Positions 18,101-24,776 of a DNA stretch of 64,000 nucleotides are shown here, in pieces. Positions within the stretch are counted from its first letter, which is position 1. Each line of letters starts with the position of its first letter. The notes under the pieces were generated by a model. That model saw only the letters and a list, made by a program, of their open reading frames with translations, was not told where the DNA came from and searched no databases. The position numbers were made by a program, and so were the translations under genes. The stretch comes from Phycisphaeraceae bacterium (GTDB taxonomy: Bacteria; Planctomycetota; Phycisphaerae; Phycisphaerales; UBA1924), in the NCBI GenBank assembly GCA_020639155.1, contig JACKHF010000001.1, positions 1,798,001-1,862,000 on the forward strand, given 5' to 3'.

Positions 18101-19740
18101 TCGAGGCGCAGATCGATGATCAGATCAGGTCGCAGATCGAGATTACGCCCGAGGAACGCTCGAACTCTGTAACAGTTGTTGCTCCCGAGAGCATCATGGA
18201 CTTCATTCGACTGATCATCGAGGATCAGGAAGCAAGCGACAACGCTGACCGGAGTGTCAAGCACTTTGTGCTCAAGAACGCATCGGCTCCTGCGATGGCA
18301 CGTGTGCTTCGAGATCTGTTCGATCTTCGCGAGGTTGGAACGAATCTGATCCTTGTGCCGTCGCCGAGGAACCAGAACGATGCAAATAGTGGAGATGTGC
18401 AGCTTCAGCCGGCAGCAGACGATCGCCAGAAGCTTTCGATTACCGTCGATGAACGCACCAACTCGCTGCTGGTGTCAGGCACCAAGGAGTATCTTGAAAA
18501 GGTTGAGGAAGTGATTACTCAACTTGAGAGCATTGATGTTGCGCAGCGGTATCGTCTGGTGTACCAGCTTCGTAACTCGCAGGCTGAGGATATCGAGCAG
18601 GCGCTGCGTGACTACTTTGGTGCAGAGCAGCAGGCAACACTCTCGACCACGTCACCAGATGCGCTCGGGTCGCTGCAGGCGAAGCTCGAATACGAGGTCA
18701 CGATTGTTGGCGACGAGAAATCAAACACCGTGCTTGTTGCGGCAAGTCCGCGCCAGATCGAAGTGGTTGAACAGATTATCAGAGAACTTGACACCGCACC
18801 ACCACAGGTTCGTATCGAGGTGTTGATTGCCGAGGTGACTCTTGATAATGGCGAGTCGTGGGGCGTGGACCTGACGCTGAAGAATATTGGTGGCGATGAT
18901 TTCCAGTTTTCTGAAACAGCTGCTGGTCTCGGACTAACAGCCGCTGTTGGTGCGGGAAATCTCGCCCTCGCGTCAAGCGATATCGATCTGATGGTTCGTG
19001 CGCTCGAAGGTCGGGGCAAACTGCGTGTGCTGTCGCGACCGCAGATCGCGGTGACGAACAATGAGGAAGGTGTGTTCAAGGTAGTCGAGGAGGTCTCGCT
19101 GCTGACAGGGTTTGAAACGCTCGACTCGGGCCGAACACGTGCGCAGGTGTCGCGCGAGGAGGTTGGTGTGACGCTCCGTGTGACACCGACAATCAATGCC
19201 GACGGGTTTGTTCGGATGGACATCCAGCCCGAGATCTCGGCGCTCACAGATTCCCGCTCGCAGATCTCTGAAGAGTTTGTATCAGAGAACTTCGCCAAGC
19301 GTGAACTTGACACTGTTGTCACGATCCGCAATGGTCAGACCGCTGTTATCGGCGGAATCATTCAGTCAAATGAGGAGGAACGCCAGACACAGGTGCCGTT
19401 CTTCGGTGATCTGCCTGTGGTCGGCTGGGTCTTTAAAACGAACAAGGTGTCGAACGTGCGCACAGAACTGCTTATGCTGCTGACACCTCGCATCATCCCG
19501 AGTGACTCATCCGGTTCTGTTCGCATTTTTAACGAGATCACTGGGGAGGAGATCAACAGGATGACAGATCCGATGCCGATCCGTCGCCAGCTTCCTGGAT
19601 TTGGTCCGGGTACGGAGAATGACCTGCAGCCCATTCTTCAGGATGCTCCCAAAGGATCAACTTCGTATGTGTATCCCTCTGATCCGGCATTTGGAAGAGC
19701 GCCTGCCCGTTACATCACAAACATGAAGGAGGCGCAGTGA
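9139..19740 (+). CDS. gspD: Giant GspD secretin with about 35 tandem N1-like domains
   Basis: A protein of about 3533 residues; ordinary GspD is 600-750. Order: signal peptide (residues 1-35, cleaved after LFAQ), N0 domain (about 65-145), about 35 tandem N1-like Secretin_N repeats of 65-110 residues (about 160-3215), then the C-terminal secretin barrel (about 3220-3460) and a short tail. Each repeat reads as a strand ending in L-x-x-A, a helix, then TNSLIV followed by a helix ending near xLDVP. The barrel keeps VRIEVLIAEV, GVTLRVTPTI and VPFFGDLPVVGWVF. The secretin is the outer-membrane channel. I chose ATG 9139 for the signal peptide and GAGAGAGG upstream. One repeat carries an Asn-rich insertion (about 2086-2110), another a long insertion (about 1222-1320). 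The frame is open throughout. Confidence 0.95.
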   Translation: MQHRRAVRTNTTFIGASIVAMLAVAGLPLDLFAQENVQPDSARTLASGAVATPAMNASTAPSETPDDPTIEFNLDGAPLSQVLHYFERETGLPIIYETTVPDAKMTFKSPQKYTLRQALNIVNLNMNQHNVYLRVEDGYLYFEDIAQAFRKVHQVYQTTLPDSVLDSEIVTLTIPLQNSVAAKVVEQIKPLINEKYGMAHSVEAQNFVVITETAGQVRRIQKIIEPIDAAPPVDSEFRVFKLKHTRPELMIETLSGLVGQKTVGYFVDAKGNKTQFEENTVPGVTMEVSRSLNAVICVGPSSRLDSIQELIDVLDVPAVDGADDASIAQARSFQLSFADANDVAKQLNNLYSNVKKEDKPSVVALSDVNKVIVSGNQVMIAKAEALIRAIEPEAVGSPEAATGASVQQVVLQFADAAQVSRNLNDLMSPTQKRLVRVSAANGSPVLVVSGTPTEVETVASMARAFDVPAQGPGQIRQVEISDGDITTILEQSGQLFEMSGNAERGSVQTLHMPGSRVVTLIGDPESVQAFENAIKSAQRLLPPKLTTKLIDVRNTDPESLIVQLRDMIAAASESDEFLNRPEPGLSFYGPTSTLIVKADTDQHRLIADFVRKLDVIEQGKVLPINFLSLKTANVTQIADLLNDQYSKRPQKDRLALPVDIRADVANNTLIVSAHPDIYPEIKAFVDDLNREKLDGPERMTFTIKLTQARAEDVAVAMNKLYPEPPMPRDRRGQPMPWAQEPREVIVSAEPRMNLLLIEAPAEREASIRELAATFDSMDTSPDAETHIFAVDSSEIDAVVRTLQQLSTSGGLGSTGRTQVTIIGQPRSNSIVISGPSNIFPRVEEVLQTLASTTEKPEPVLHTYKLDHARADRLGPTLEGLLRVQLAQHKVARGVPANELAGLLSITTEQMTNTLIIAAPEPIHEIAIDLLNVLDSEAADVGRNTTQIVQMQFGDVNQTAARLNELVRADALNISQPVQVFPIAGSKSVMIVGAEKDVASVAGMVSSLDVRPVDLNETQARTFLLKHARAESISPVIESALTQESMIDKLPQWDRGWFLRNNPDAGKVGVRVTSDARTNSIVVTAPLPMLDLAEQIMRDLDVPSTTGMAAESRPVRVLSLTNADAKEFAASIEAVFAEEIGKDQPPTVRVNSESNSLIIRATTAQMRTIEELAARVDSASIGSGREMRTISIDPSKARASDIADTIRKLMRQQSGATVEVISFDDLLKEDEPKPGSWLDGSDVFDIDELGPNWMALLSAQAISMVGIAPDITDQLVLTSPQPDEVKSWFPTTTPSADPDGTPSDVSQPEDTGAPDSNLSDPDVTIAVDPATNSLVVVGSPRAAERIAKIIDQLQSQMPSEAMRVRVVTLPPETDVDAIGRIVTDTVRNVGKHSAQNPGGFTSNVRVTSAPTGNALIVWSNDTDFATVGKLIGSVAKLDSTNEFPVRTVKLEQADARATAQALTNFFRDRSRAMGERGNRPTAAIFGDERSGTLIVSASDEDYASITSMIETLDQPQDSQKLQIEILPIKHVKAKDLSSTLDEIYYQIDNARWSRSYSARNSSRSVYDELVIVEVNEAANSVILIGQGETMDMLKDLVSSLDVPSDRQTQKTARVVKVEGVDLNAIAQIVRDMFQETDRGAWWWSQTYAVNVTVDRMRSSLILVGDKIDVDKAVSIVEELSANTTPDLAYETIKLEHAEADRAAQSLNRFFADRSRALGLSQADVTIIGSREGNVLIVSANESNMALLNDLLAHIDQPDLGEDRKVEIYNIRNADIREMSDTVRNMFPTNNRPDEKILVMPQPSRGLLIVSAPTDKQAEIGALISSLDTFDKEESSRFVTVALKNVSATQAANALRDTVGSSMKISITPIDDNNTLAISGSEEAVAAVMEQIETLDVEFVPVQREFRRVKLVYQRAVDVYFLVSKIARSGKRSPDTPAPDIDYSTDDNSINFVAVPAEVDFIMSIIKELDVPNSEGRRTDWLKLQYANAEQAAKVLEVFYGRYAIEAKSVADRDVSIRADAITNSLIVSANEEQWGDIHALIERIDTEEYDTERQLGVIALKHADAQAVAEALNTGLQAPMQARLAQEQIRNQQRNNRNNNNRNTNDSASDPDIPTLAIADDDVPSVSAERRTNSLIVFATPKQLVRIEAIVEDLDQPMDKASGEARLILVHSGQASNIARTVNEVYVNTLPRGTRPVVFGDDNAGVLIVRSDDSDFARIKTLAESLQQTTGDRAGFEVIKLTHVPAAKIQRTVERLFEPAARKTGEALVIEVDRTNNALVVSAGSGLVQQIREIVEELDANPNAIDIESSSGLLGSDLTIVELQHVGPEQMIQMLRSLGLMQQNQNNNSLVGEPVRVTRLESRSAIVISGAPADVRIVVDLAKSFDAERVSETQHAAIIAVKNNNAQNIVRTLNELIRSATGNGQPSIADALAEQVRRRLIATEDGEQPKIGLDLTEPIQLIADNNTNRVIVASSEENVIALRVLVESLDVMPVGNAVVVRIIPLSNAAPQQIQQVINGLFQRGRALTNQKGSNRAADATTVTGQVLSGEIAMEIDQRTNALIIAGSEEAVSFVEMMVERLDRDEMGGWVEPRIIKLEYADAGRIEQILQRALMTPSRLAMDEMGLRQQFARIRIAQSSGENNGNGRVTMESDLYAPVSSLFISADRSLNSLVVVASPSNLKIVEELIKSLDVPSAAIANNVRFFPLEHAVADRIAQMVNQVFRERERVGDIRPEDRVVITTDARTNSLMVWTSATSMELVRSLVERLDTEQERLAVGMHVLPVPDFDVADLAQQIERVMRATIDAATRNGEVRTAADIFTVQADPSNDLLILTCSDDNLQAVEDLIEKMRMGKGPVESDMERPPEIIHIASGFVDDIAENIDRLYVQPETERRGENAVTVIPDTRLSALIVRGTDADVAAIRRLVDSLDKPETTGVRVMQRIELRYSNAREVADYVGDLLTGRNNVTRSAETLRLVVKDNDSNAERTIEAQIDDQIRSQIEITPEERSNSVTVVAPESIMDFIRLIIEDQEASDNADRSVKHFVLKNASAPAMARVLRDLFDLREVGTNLILVPSPRNQNDANSGDVQLQPAADDRQKLSITVDERTNSLLVSGTKEYLEKVEEVITQLESIDVAQRYRLVYQLRNSQAEDIEQALRDYFGAEQQATLSTTSPDALGSLQAKLEYEVTIVGDEKSNTVLVAASPRQIEVVEQIIRELDTAPPQVRIEVLIAEVTLDNGESWGVDLTLKNIGGDDFQFSETAAGLGLTAAVGAGNLALASSDIDLMVRALEGRGKLRVLSRPQIAVTNNEEGVFKVVEEVSLLTGFETLDSGRTRAQVSREEVGVTLRVTPTINADGFVRMDIQPEISALTDSRSQISEEFVSENFAKRELDTVVTIRNGQTAVIGGIIQSNEEERQTQVPFFGDLPVVGWVFKTNKVSNVRTELLMLLTPRIIPSDSSGSVRIFNEITGEEINRMTDPMPIRRQLPGFGPGTENDLQPILQDAPKGSTSYVYPSDPAFGRAPARYITNMKEAQ

Positions 19741-20297
19741 TCAGCCCGCTGCCACAGCAAATAGTGCGTTTCCTCTGTGGAGCAGTGCTCGCGTTTTCTG
19801 CGGTCACAATGTGTTCTTGTGAAGCAACAAACTCGCTCGCAAAGGTGAGAGAGAATCCAGATGATCCAGAAGGACCGCCGATTGCTGCTGGCAGGGTCAC
19901 TCAGGTCGTGATTGTTGCACCGCGTGGAGAGTTCTTTGACTCTGATGGCAATGGGTTTCGTGACTCAACGCGGATTGTTGCGTTTCTCTTTGATGAGTTT
20001 TCAACTGGGAAGACTGTTGCTGTTGGTGGTGACGGCACCCTGAGGATACTGCTTGTTGGTGACAATGGAGAGCGGCTTGCATCGTGGATGTTCCCGATTA
20101 CTCCGGATCGTGGGATGATGGAGCAGACGAGCTATGGCTGGGGGTACGTGATTGATCTTGATATCAATGATGTTGCGACTGATCAGTTCCCGCACCACGA
20201 TGGTGCACTTGCCGCAATCTACACACCTGCTGATGGTTCACGCAGCGCAACGACAAGTGGGCCCGCTGCTGTATTGGTCGGCCCGACCTTCGAATAA
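19737..20297 (+). CDS. Small exported lipoprotein of the T2SS operon
   Basis: A 186-residue protein starting at a GTG that overlaps the gspD stop (GTGA). The N-terminus is a signal peptide ending in AVTMCSC, a plausible lipobox with lipidated Cys at about residue 26 or 28. The mature part has a beta-rich look (VTQVVIVAPRGEFFDSDGNGF...) with a DSDGNGFRD segment that resembles a calcium-binding loop. I do not recognise the family. Its position directly after the secretin suggests a role in secretin biogenesis or as a pilotin-like or accessory lipoprotein; this is inference from context only. Confidence 0.6.
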   Translation: MISPLPQQIVRFLCGAVLAFSAVTMCSCEATNSLAKVRENPDDPEGPPIAAGRVTQVVIVAPRGEFFDSDGNGFRDSTRIVAFLFDEFSTGKTVAVGGDGTLRILLVGDNGERLASWMFPITPDRGMMEQTSYGWGYVIDLDINDVATDQFPHHDGALAAIYTPADGSRSATTSGPAAVLVGPTFE

Positions 20298-20328
20298 ACA
20301 TATTGTCTTTCGATGACTGTGCTGTATC

Positions 20329-22194
20329 GTGCCGATACACTCAGATCACATGGTGATCGCGCGCAAGTTTCTCAGCTCCTTCCGCTCATGGTCGAGTCGG
20401 CTGGGCTTTGAGCAGGACTGGTATCTGTTGGTGATCGGCGCTGCGCTAGGCACCCTGACAGCGCTTGGAGCGGTCTTTTTCCATGATGCTGTCGAATGGC
20501 TCGGACATCAGATGTCCAATGTGCAGGAAATGAACCTTCCGATCTGGCTGCTTCCGGTCATTCCTGTAGCTGGTGGACTTGTAACTGGTTTACTCGTGCA
20601 TTACTTTGCATCAGCTGCCAAAGGCCACGGTGTGCCGCAAGTGATGGATGCGATCATTCGCAAGAAAGGTGCGATTCCGCTTCGCACAGGTATTGTGAAG
20701 ACACTTGCTTCGATCTCTACAGTTGGCTCGGGTGGCTCGGCAGGTGTTGAAGGTCCAATTGTGCAGATTGGCTCAACGATTGGGTCGGTGATCGCAAAGT
20801 GGCTTGGTGTTGCGGCGCAGTATGTTCCGACACTGGTCGGGTGCGGCGCTGCTGCTGGTATCGCATCTGTCTTTAATGCCCCGATTGCGGGCGTGTTCTT
20901 TGCAATCGAAATTATCCTGCGTGATTTCTCGCTCAAGACGTTTACGCCGATCGTTGTTGCGTCTGTGTTTGCAGCAGCAACAACTCAGGCTGTGCTTGGT
21001 GAGAACGAAGCGATCTTCAGCGCGCAGCTTGAAGGGTATGTATTCACAATTGCTGAACTACCCAGCTACATTGTGCTTGGTGGGTTGTGTGCGGTGCTTG
21101 CCGTTGGATTCACACACTTTCTGCACTTCTGTGAGCACATGTTCGATCGATTCAAGCTCCACCCGATTGCAAAGCCAGCAGTTGGCGGTGCGATGCTCGG
21201 CATTATCGGCGTCCTGTTTATTTACTTGACAGGATCCTATCACGGCTCGCAAGCAGCATTTCCTGCGTTCTTCGGCAACGGATACGAGACCATCCGTGAT
21301 CTGATCTCGCCTCAGTTCTATGGCAAGGATGCAGTATCGCATGTCGAGGGACTACGTGCGGTCTTCTGGGTAACTGCTGCATTGTGCGTGTTCAAGGCGG
21401 TGGGGACTGTGTGTACGCTTGGATCAGGCGGCTCGGGTGGTGTCTTTGCACCGAGCCTGTTTATGGGCGCAACAGCAGGCGCTGCATTTGGAGTTCTTCT
21501 TGGCAAGATTGGTCTGCTTGGGAACTCAACTCCCGCGTCATACGCACTTGTGGGTATGGCTGCAGTGGTTGCAGGGACAACCTTTGCACCGATGACTGCG
21601 ATTTTGATTCTCTTTGAACTGACACGGGAACCGTATGTGCTGCTCCCGATCATGATCGCTGCGACAATCGCGACGGCAGTCGCGCAGGTGTTGATGCGTG
21701 ACAGCATTTACACCGCCAAACTGCGCCAGGCCGGAGTCATGATCGGTTCTGGCCGTGATCTCTCCGTACTTCGTCGTGTGCCACTCTCATCTGTGAAGAT
21801 AACCCCGCTCCCACGTGAACCGATCTTCGCATCAGATCCCTTGTCAAAGCTCATTACACTTCACGCGCATCACAATGTGCCGGACTTTGTTATTGTCGAA
21901 CGATCACAGAATGAAACGTCGCCGCACACCTACATGGGAATGGTGACTGGCGCAGACATTCGAACCGCGCTGATCGATCGCGAGGCAATCCCGTTGCTGC
22001 TTGTTGCGGAGTTGTTGCGGGAAACAATGCCGACACTCGACCCCAATGAGATGCTCGATACGGTGATGGATAAGTTTGCAAAGCAGGATACTGCGAGCCT
22101 GTGTCTTGTTGATCCAAAGACTCGTGCGCCGGTTGGCATGATCCAGCGGTCCGACGTAATGAAAACTTACCATAAGGCACTGGAAGAGCTGTAG
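20329..22194 (+). CDS. ClC-family chloride channel/antiporter with CBS domains
   Basis: A 621-residue protein. Residues about 25-450 are the ClC membrane domain with its three anion-site motifs: GHGVP (usual GSGIP), GVEGP (usual GREGP, with the gating Glu) and GVFAP. The C-terminal 150 residues look like a pair of cytoplasmic CBS domains. Family members exchange chloride for protons or act as anion channels. The position that holds the internal proton glutamate in E. coli ClcA (Glu203) appears to be Ile here, in the segment FAIEIILRDF, so transport may be uncoupled or channel-like. The start is the GTG at 20329, or less likely the ATG at 20350. The next gene starts on the last base of its stop codon. 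Confidence 0.9.
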   Translation: MPIHSDHMVIARKFLSSFRSWSSRLGFEQDWYLLVIGAALGTLTALGAVFFHDAVEWLGHQMSNVQEMNLPIWLLPVIPVAGGLVTGLLVHYFASAAKGHGVPQVMDAIIRKKGAIPLRTGIVKTLASISTVGSGGSAGVEGPIVQIGSTIGSVIAKWLGVAAQYVPTLVGCGAAAGIASVFNAPIAGVFFAIEIILRDFSLKTFTPIVVASVFAAATTQAVLGENEAIFSAQLEGYVFTIAELPSYIVLGGLCAVLAVGFTHFLHFCEHMFDRFKLHPIAKPAVGGAMLGIIGVLFIYLTGSYHGSQAAFPAFFGNGYETIRDLISPQFYGKDAVSHVEGLRAVFWVTAALCVFKAVGTVCTLGSGGSGGVFAPSLFMGATAGAAFGVLLGKIGLLGNSTPASYALVGMAAVVAGTTFAPMTAILILFELTREPYVLLPIMIAATIATAVAQVLMRDSIYTAKLRQAGVMIGSGRDLSVLRRVPLSSVKITPLPREPIFASDPLSKLITLHAHHNVPDFVIVERSQNETSPHTYMGMVTGADIRTALIDREAIPLLLVAELLRETMPTLDPNEMLDTVMDKFAKQDTASLCLVDPKTRAPVGMIQRSDVMKTYHKALEEL

Positions 22195-23078
22195 TGACGC
22201 ACGTTGTATGGATATTTTCTCTGCCGCGCTCGGGCACCAGTGTGACGGCCTATGCATGCGCTGCGCCGTGGAATCATGCAATTGCTGACGAAGTTCTTGG
22301 TCCGTGGGATCGCACTGGAGAGCCGTACAACTATCCACAGCTCCAGCGACAACTGTGCGCTGAGTACATGTCGAGCGGATGCAGGCTTACACCGAACGTT
22401 GTCTCAATTGCGAACGAGTTGTTTGCGATGCTGGATACCGGAACGGGCGTTGTGATATCGAAGCATCCGCATCTGCGACCGTCGCCCGACGAGTTTCGCA
22501 GGGCGTTCCCCGAACATCGCGCGATCTGGTTGATGCGCAATCCATTGCCTCGTGTGAACAGTCTGATTGCACGAGGCTGGACACGTGATCTGCGACCAAA
22601 CTTTGAGATCGAGCGTTTCCGTGACTTTGCACGTATCTGGATACGACAACCGGAACGCATGGTCTTTGAAACGATGCGCAAGGATCGAGCCGCCTACTTC
22701 CGATCGATCCTCACGCACTGGGGACTTGATTTTACAGAAGAGCATGTGCGCGCAGCTGCGGGATATACGCGATCAAACTACCATGCCAACTCGAAGGAGC
22801 AGTCGGAGCAATCCTCGGCTGCGCCGGTATCGGAAAAGCACTGGCACCTGCCCGATCACGCGGTACGCATGTACCATGATGACTCGGAGGTACGATCGTA
22901 CATGAAGTTGTGCGGTTATCCGACGAAGCCGTGGCGATATCGGTATGAGCAGAACATGACCGAGGCACGCTTGCAGCGGCTGTTCAAACTAAAGGATCTG
23001 CCGAGCGGCATGGTGCCGGATCAGTACGTTCCCGATGATGCCTTGGACGCGGTTTCTGTAACTGACGTCACGGCTTAA
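22194..23078 (+). CDS. Sulfotransferase-like protein
   Basis: A 294-residue cytosolic protein. Near the N-terminus, FSLPRSGTS matches the 5'-phosphosulfate loop of PAPS sulfotransferases. RNPLPRVNSLIARG near residues 118-131 fits the 3'-phosphate binding motif (R-x-P...S). Members transfer sulfate from PAPS to hydroxyl or amino groups. The substrate cannot be told from sequence. The GTG start shares its G with the TAG stop of the preceding ClC gene, so the two are probably cotranscribed. It faces the helicase gene convergently and overlaps it by four bases at the 3' end. A nucleotide-binding protein of another family is possible but less likely. Confidence 0.7.
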   Translation: MTHVVWIFSLPRSGTSVTAYACAAPWNHAIADEVLGPWDRTGEPYNYPQLQRQLCAEYMSSGCRLTPNVVSIANELFAMLDTGTGVVISKHPHLRPSPDEFRRAFPEHRAIWLMRNPLPRVNSLIARGWTRDLRPNFEIERFRDFARIWIRQPERMVFETMRKDRAAYFRSILTHWGLDFTEEHVRAAAGYTRSNYHANSKEQSEQSSAAPVSEKHWHLPDHAVRMYHDDSEVRSYMKLCGYPTKPWRYRYEQNMTEARLQRLFKLKDLPSGMVPDQYVPDDALDAVSVTDVTA

Positions 23079-24634
23079 CGTCGCCCACGAATCTTGCCTC
23101 GCATCATCCTGCCGGGCATCTTTGTTGGTACAACACCACCCGGGAACTTTGATGGATCGGCTGCATCCTTGCTCGGAAGCTCATTTTCAGCAAGTCTACT
23201 CTTCGCCTTTGCCTGTTCCTTCTTTGCTTCTTCCGCTGCGCGCTCACGCGCAACCACGTCCGGCATTGGGCCGGGTTGGAAGTCGGGGTATTCCAGACGC
23301 GGTATCTCAGCATTAATGAGTTTTTCGATCTCGGTCAGATGCTCACCCTCTTCGGGCGTAACAAACGTCCACGCAACGCCGTCGCGCCCGGCGCGCGCTG
23401 TGCGGCCGATGCGATGTACGTAAAGCTCAATGTCCTCGGGCAGGTCGAAGTTCACGACGTGGGTGATACCCTCGACATCAATCCCGCGCGAGACAAGATC
23501 CGACGCGACCAGTACGCCGAGTGAGCCTCGGCGGAGCTTGTGCATGATCGTTTCACGTCGTGACTGGCTCATGTCGCCGTGGAGCGCTTCTGCAGCAATG
23601 TCCTTCTCTTTCAGATACTTGACAAGTTCATCGACCTTGCGCTTGAGCTTGCAGAAGACGAGCGTCATTGCGGGCTCTTCGTGCGTGAGCAGATGGCGCA
23701 GCATGCGGCGTTTGTCCCACGGCTCGACCAGAAGATGGTGCTGCTTGACAACCTGCACCGTGAGCGAATCTGCCTGCACGTGCAGCATCTTCGGTTCGTG
23801 CATGAATGACTTTGCGAGCTTTTCGATTTCTGGCGAAAGTGTGGCGGAAACAAAGATTGTCTGCCTGCGATTTCCGTTCTCATCGGGTGTTGCAGACGGG
23901 CACATCTTCAGAATCTTGCGGATGTCCTCGCGGAATCCGATGTCGAGCATGCGATCGACCTCGTCGAGGATCATGTAGCGCACATTATCAAAGTGCAATA
24001 GCCCACGATCGACCATATCCTTGATGCGTCCCGGTGTGCCGACGACGATCTGTGGCTTGCGTTTCAGACGATCGGCCTGTCCGCCAATGCGCGCGCCGCC
24101 ATAGATCGGCACAGCTTTAATTGGTGTGTGCATGCCGAGGTCGTTGATCTCGGTCGCAATCTGGAGTGCGAGCTCGCGCGTTGGTGCAAGAATGAGTGCT
24201 TGAAACTCAGGCTCACGCTCGCATAAGTGGAGCATGGGCAGGCCGAACGCGGCTGTCTTGCCCGTGCCGGTCTTTGCCTGACCGATGACGTCGGTTCCCG
24301 AGAGAATCATGGGGATGAGCTGCGCCTGGATATGCGTTGGGCACGCAAAGCCTGCGTGCGTGCATCCCTCAACAACAGAATCGCGCAGACCGATGTCACT
24401 GAATGTCTGCTCGACATCAAACACTTCGACAGGAAGGTCTTCGAGCTTTGCGACTTCCTTCGCAGGTGGTGGTTGGTGTAGATGTTCGTTCTGCGATGAG
24501 CCGGACTGTCCACCGCTGGACTTTTTGCTGCGGCGACGACGCCTGCGCTTTGTCTTTGGCGCATCGTTTTCCGATGCTGGAGATGTGCCTGAATGTTCGG
24601 ATGTATCGGAATCAAACAACGGACGAGCGGTCAT
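23075..24634 (-). CDS. DEAD-box ATP-dependent RNA helicase
   Basis: A 519-residue protein with the full DEAD-box set in order: Q motif region, AKTGTGKTAAFG (motif I), PTRELALQ (Ia), TPGR (Ib), DEVD (II, here V for A), SAT (III), then HGDMSQSRRE (IV), ASDLVSRGID (V) and HRIGRTARAGR (VI). These enzymes unwind short RNA duplexes in ribosome assembly or mRNA decay. N- and C-terminal extensions are rich in Lys and Arg, typical for RNA binding. Motif II reads DEVD rather than DEAD, which is tolerated in the family. I chose the ATG at 24634, which has GAGG upstream, rather than a TTG one codon earlier. RhlE/CshA-like naming is uncertain. Confidence 0.93.
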   Translation of the reverse strand: MTARPLFDSDTSEHSGTSPASENDAPKTKRRRRRRSKKSSGGQSGSSQNEHLHQPPPAKEVAKLEDLPVEVFDVEQTFSDIGLRDSVVEGCTHAGFACPTHIQAQLIPMILSGTDVIGQAKTGTGKTAAFGLPMLHLCEREPEFQALILAPTRELALQIATEINDLGMHTPIKAVPIYGGARIGGQADRLKRKPQIVVGTPGRIKDMVDRGLLHFDNVRYMILDEVDRMLDIGFREDIRKILKMCPSATPDENGNRRQTIFVSATLSPEIEKLAKSFMHEPKMLHVQADSLTVQVVKQHHLLVEPWDKRRMLRHLLTHEEPAMTLVFCKLKRKVDELVKYLKEKDIAAEALHGDMSQSRRETIMHKLRRGSLGVLVASDLVSRGIDVEGITHVVNFDLPEDIELYVHRIGRTARAGRDGVAWTFVTPEEGEHLTEIEKLINAEIPRLEYPDFQPGPMPDVVARERAAEEAKKEQAKAKSRLAENELPSKDAADPSKFPGGVVPTKMPGRMMRGKIRGRR

Positions 24635-24776
24635 CAAAACCTCAATGTTGAAAAATAAGCCGGAGGAGAACGAGTGTTGTCCCGGGCAGGAGTGTCACCA
24701 ATCCTAGGGAGCGTACCCGGTGATCGCCCAGCATGGGCTTGGACTTGCATGCAGAATGGGGTGGTTTTCCGCGTTG

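Noticed and set aside
9139..19740. Possible CRISPR array or DNA tandem repeat in the secretin gene
   Set aside because: The periodicity is at the protein level. DNA copies are diverged, of variable length, and continuously coding.
24726..24738. Small GCCCA-GCA-TGGGC hairpin between the permease stop and the helicase
   Set aside because: Only a 5-bp stem without a T-run on either strand; too weak to call a terminator.
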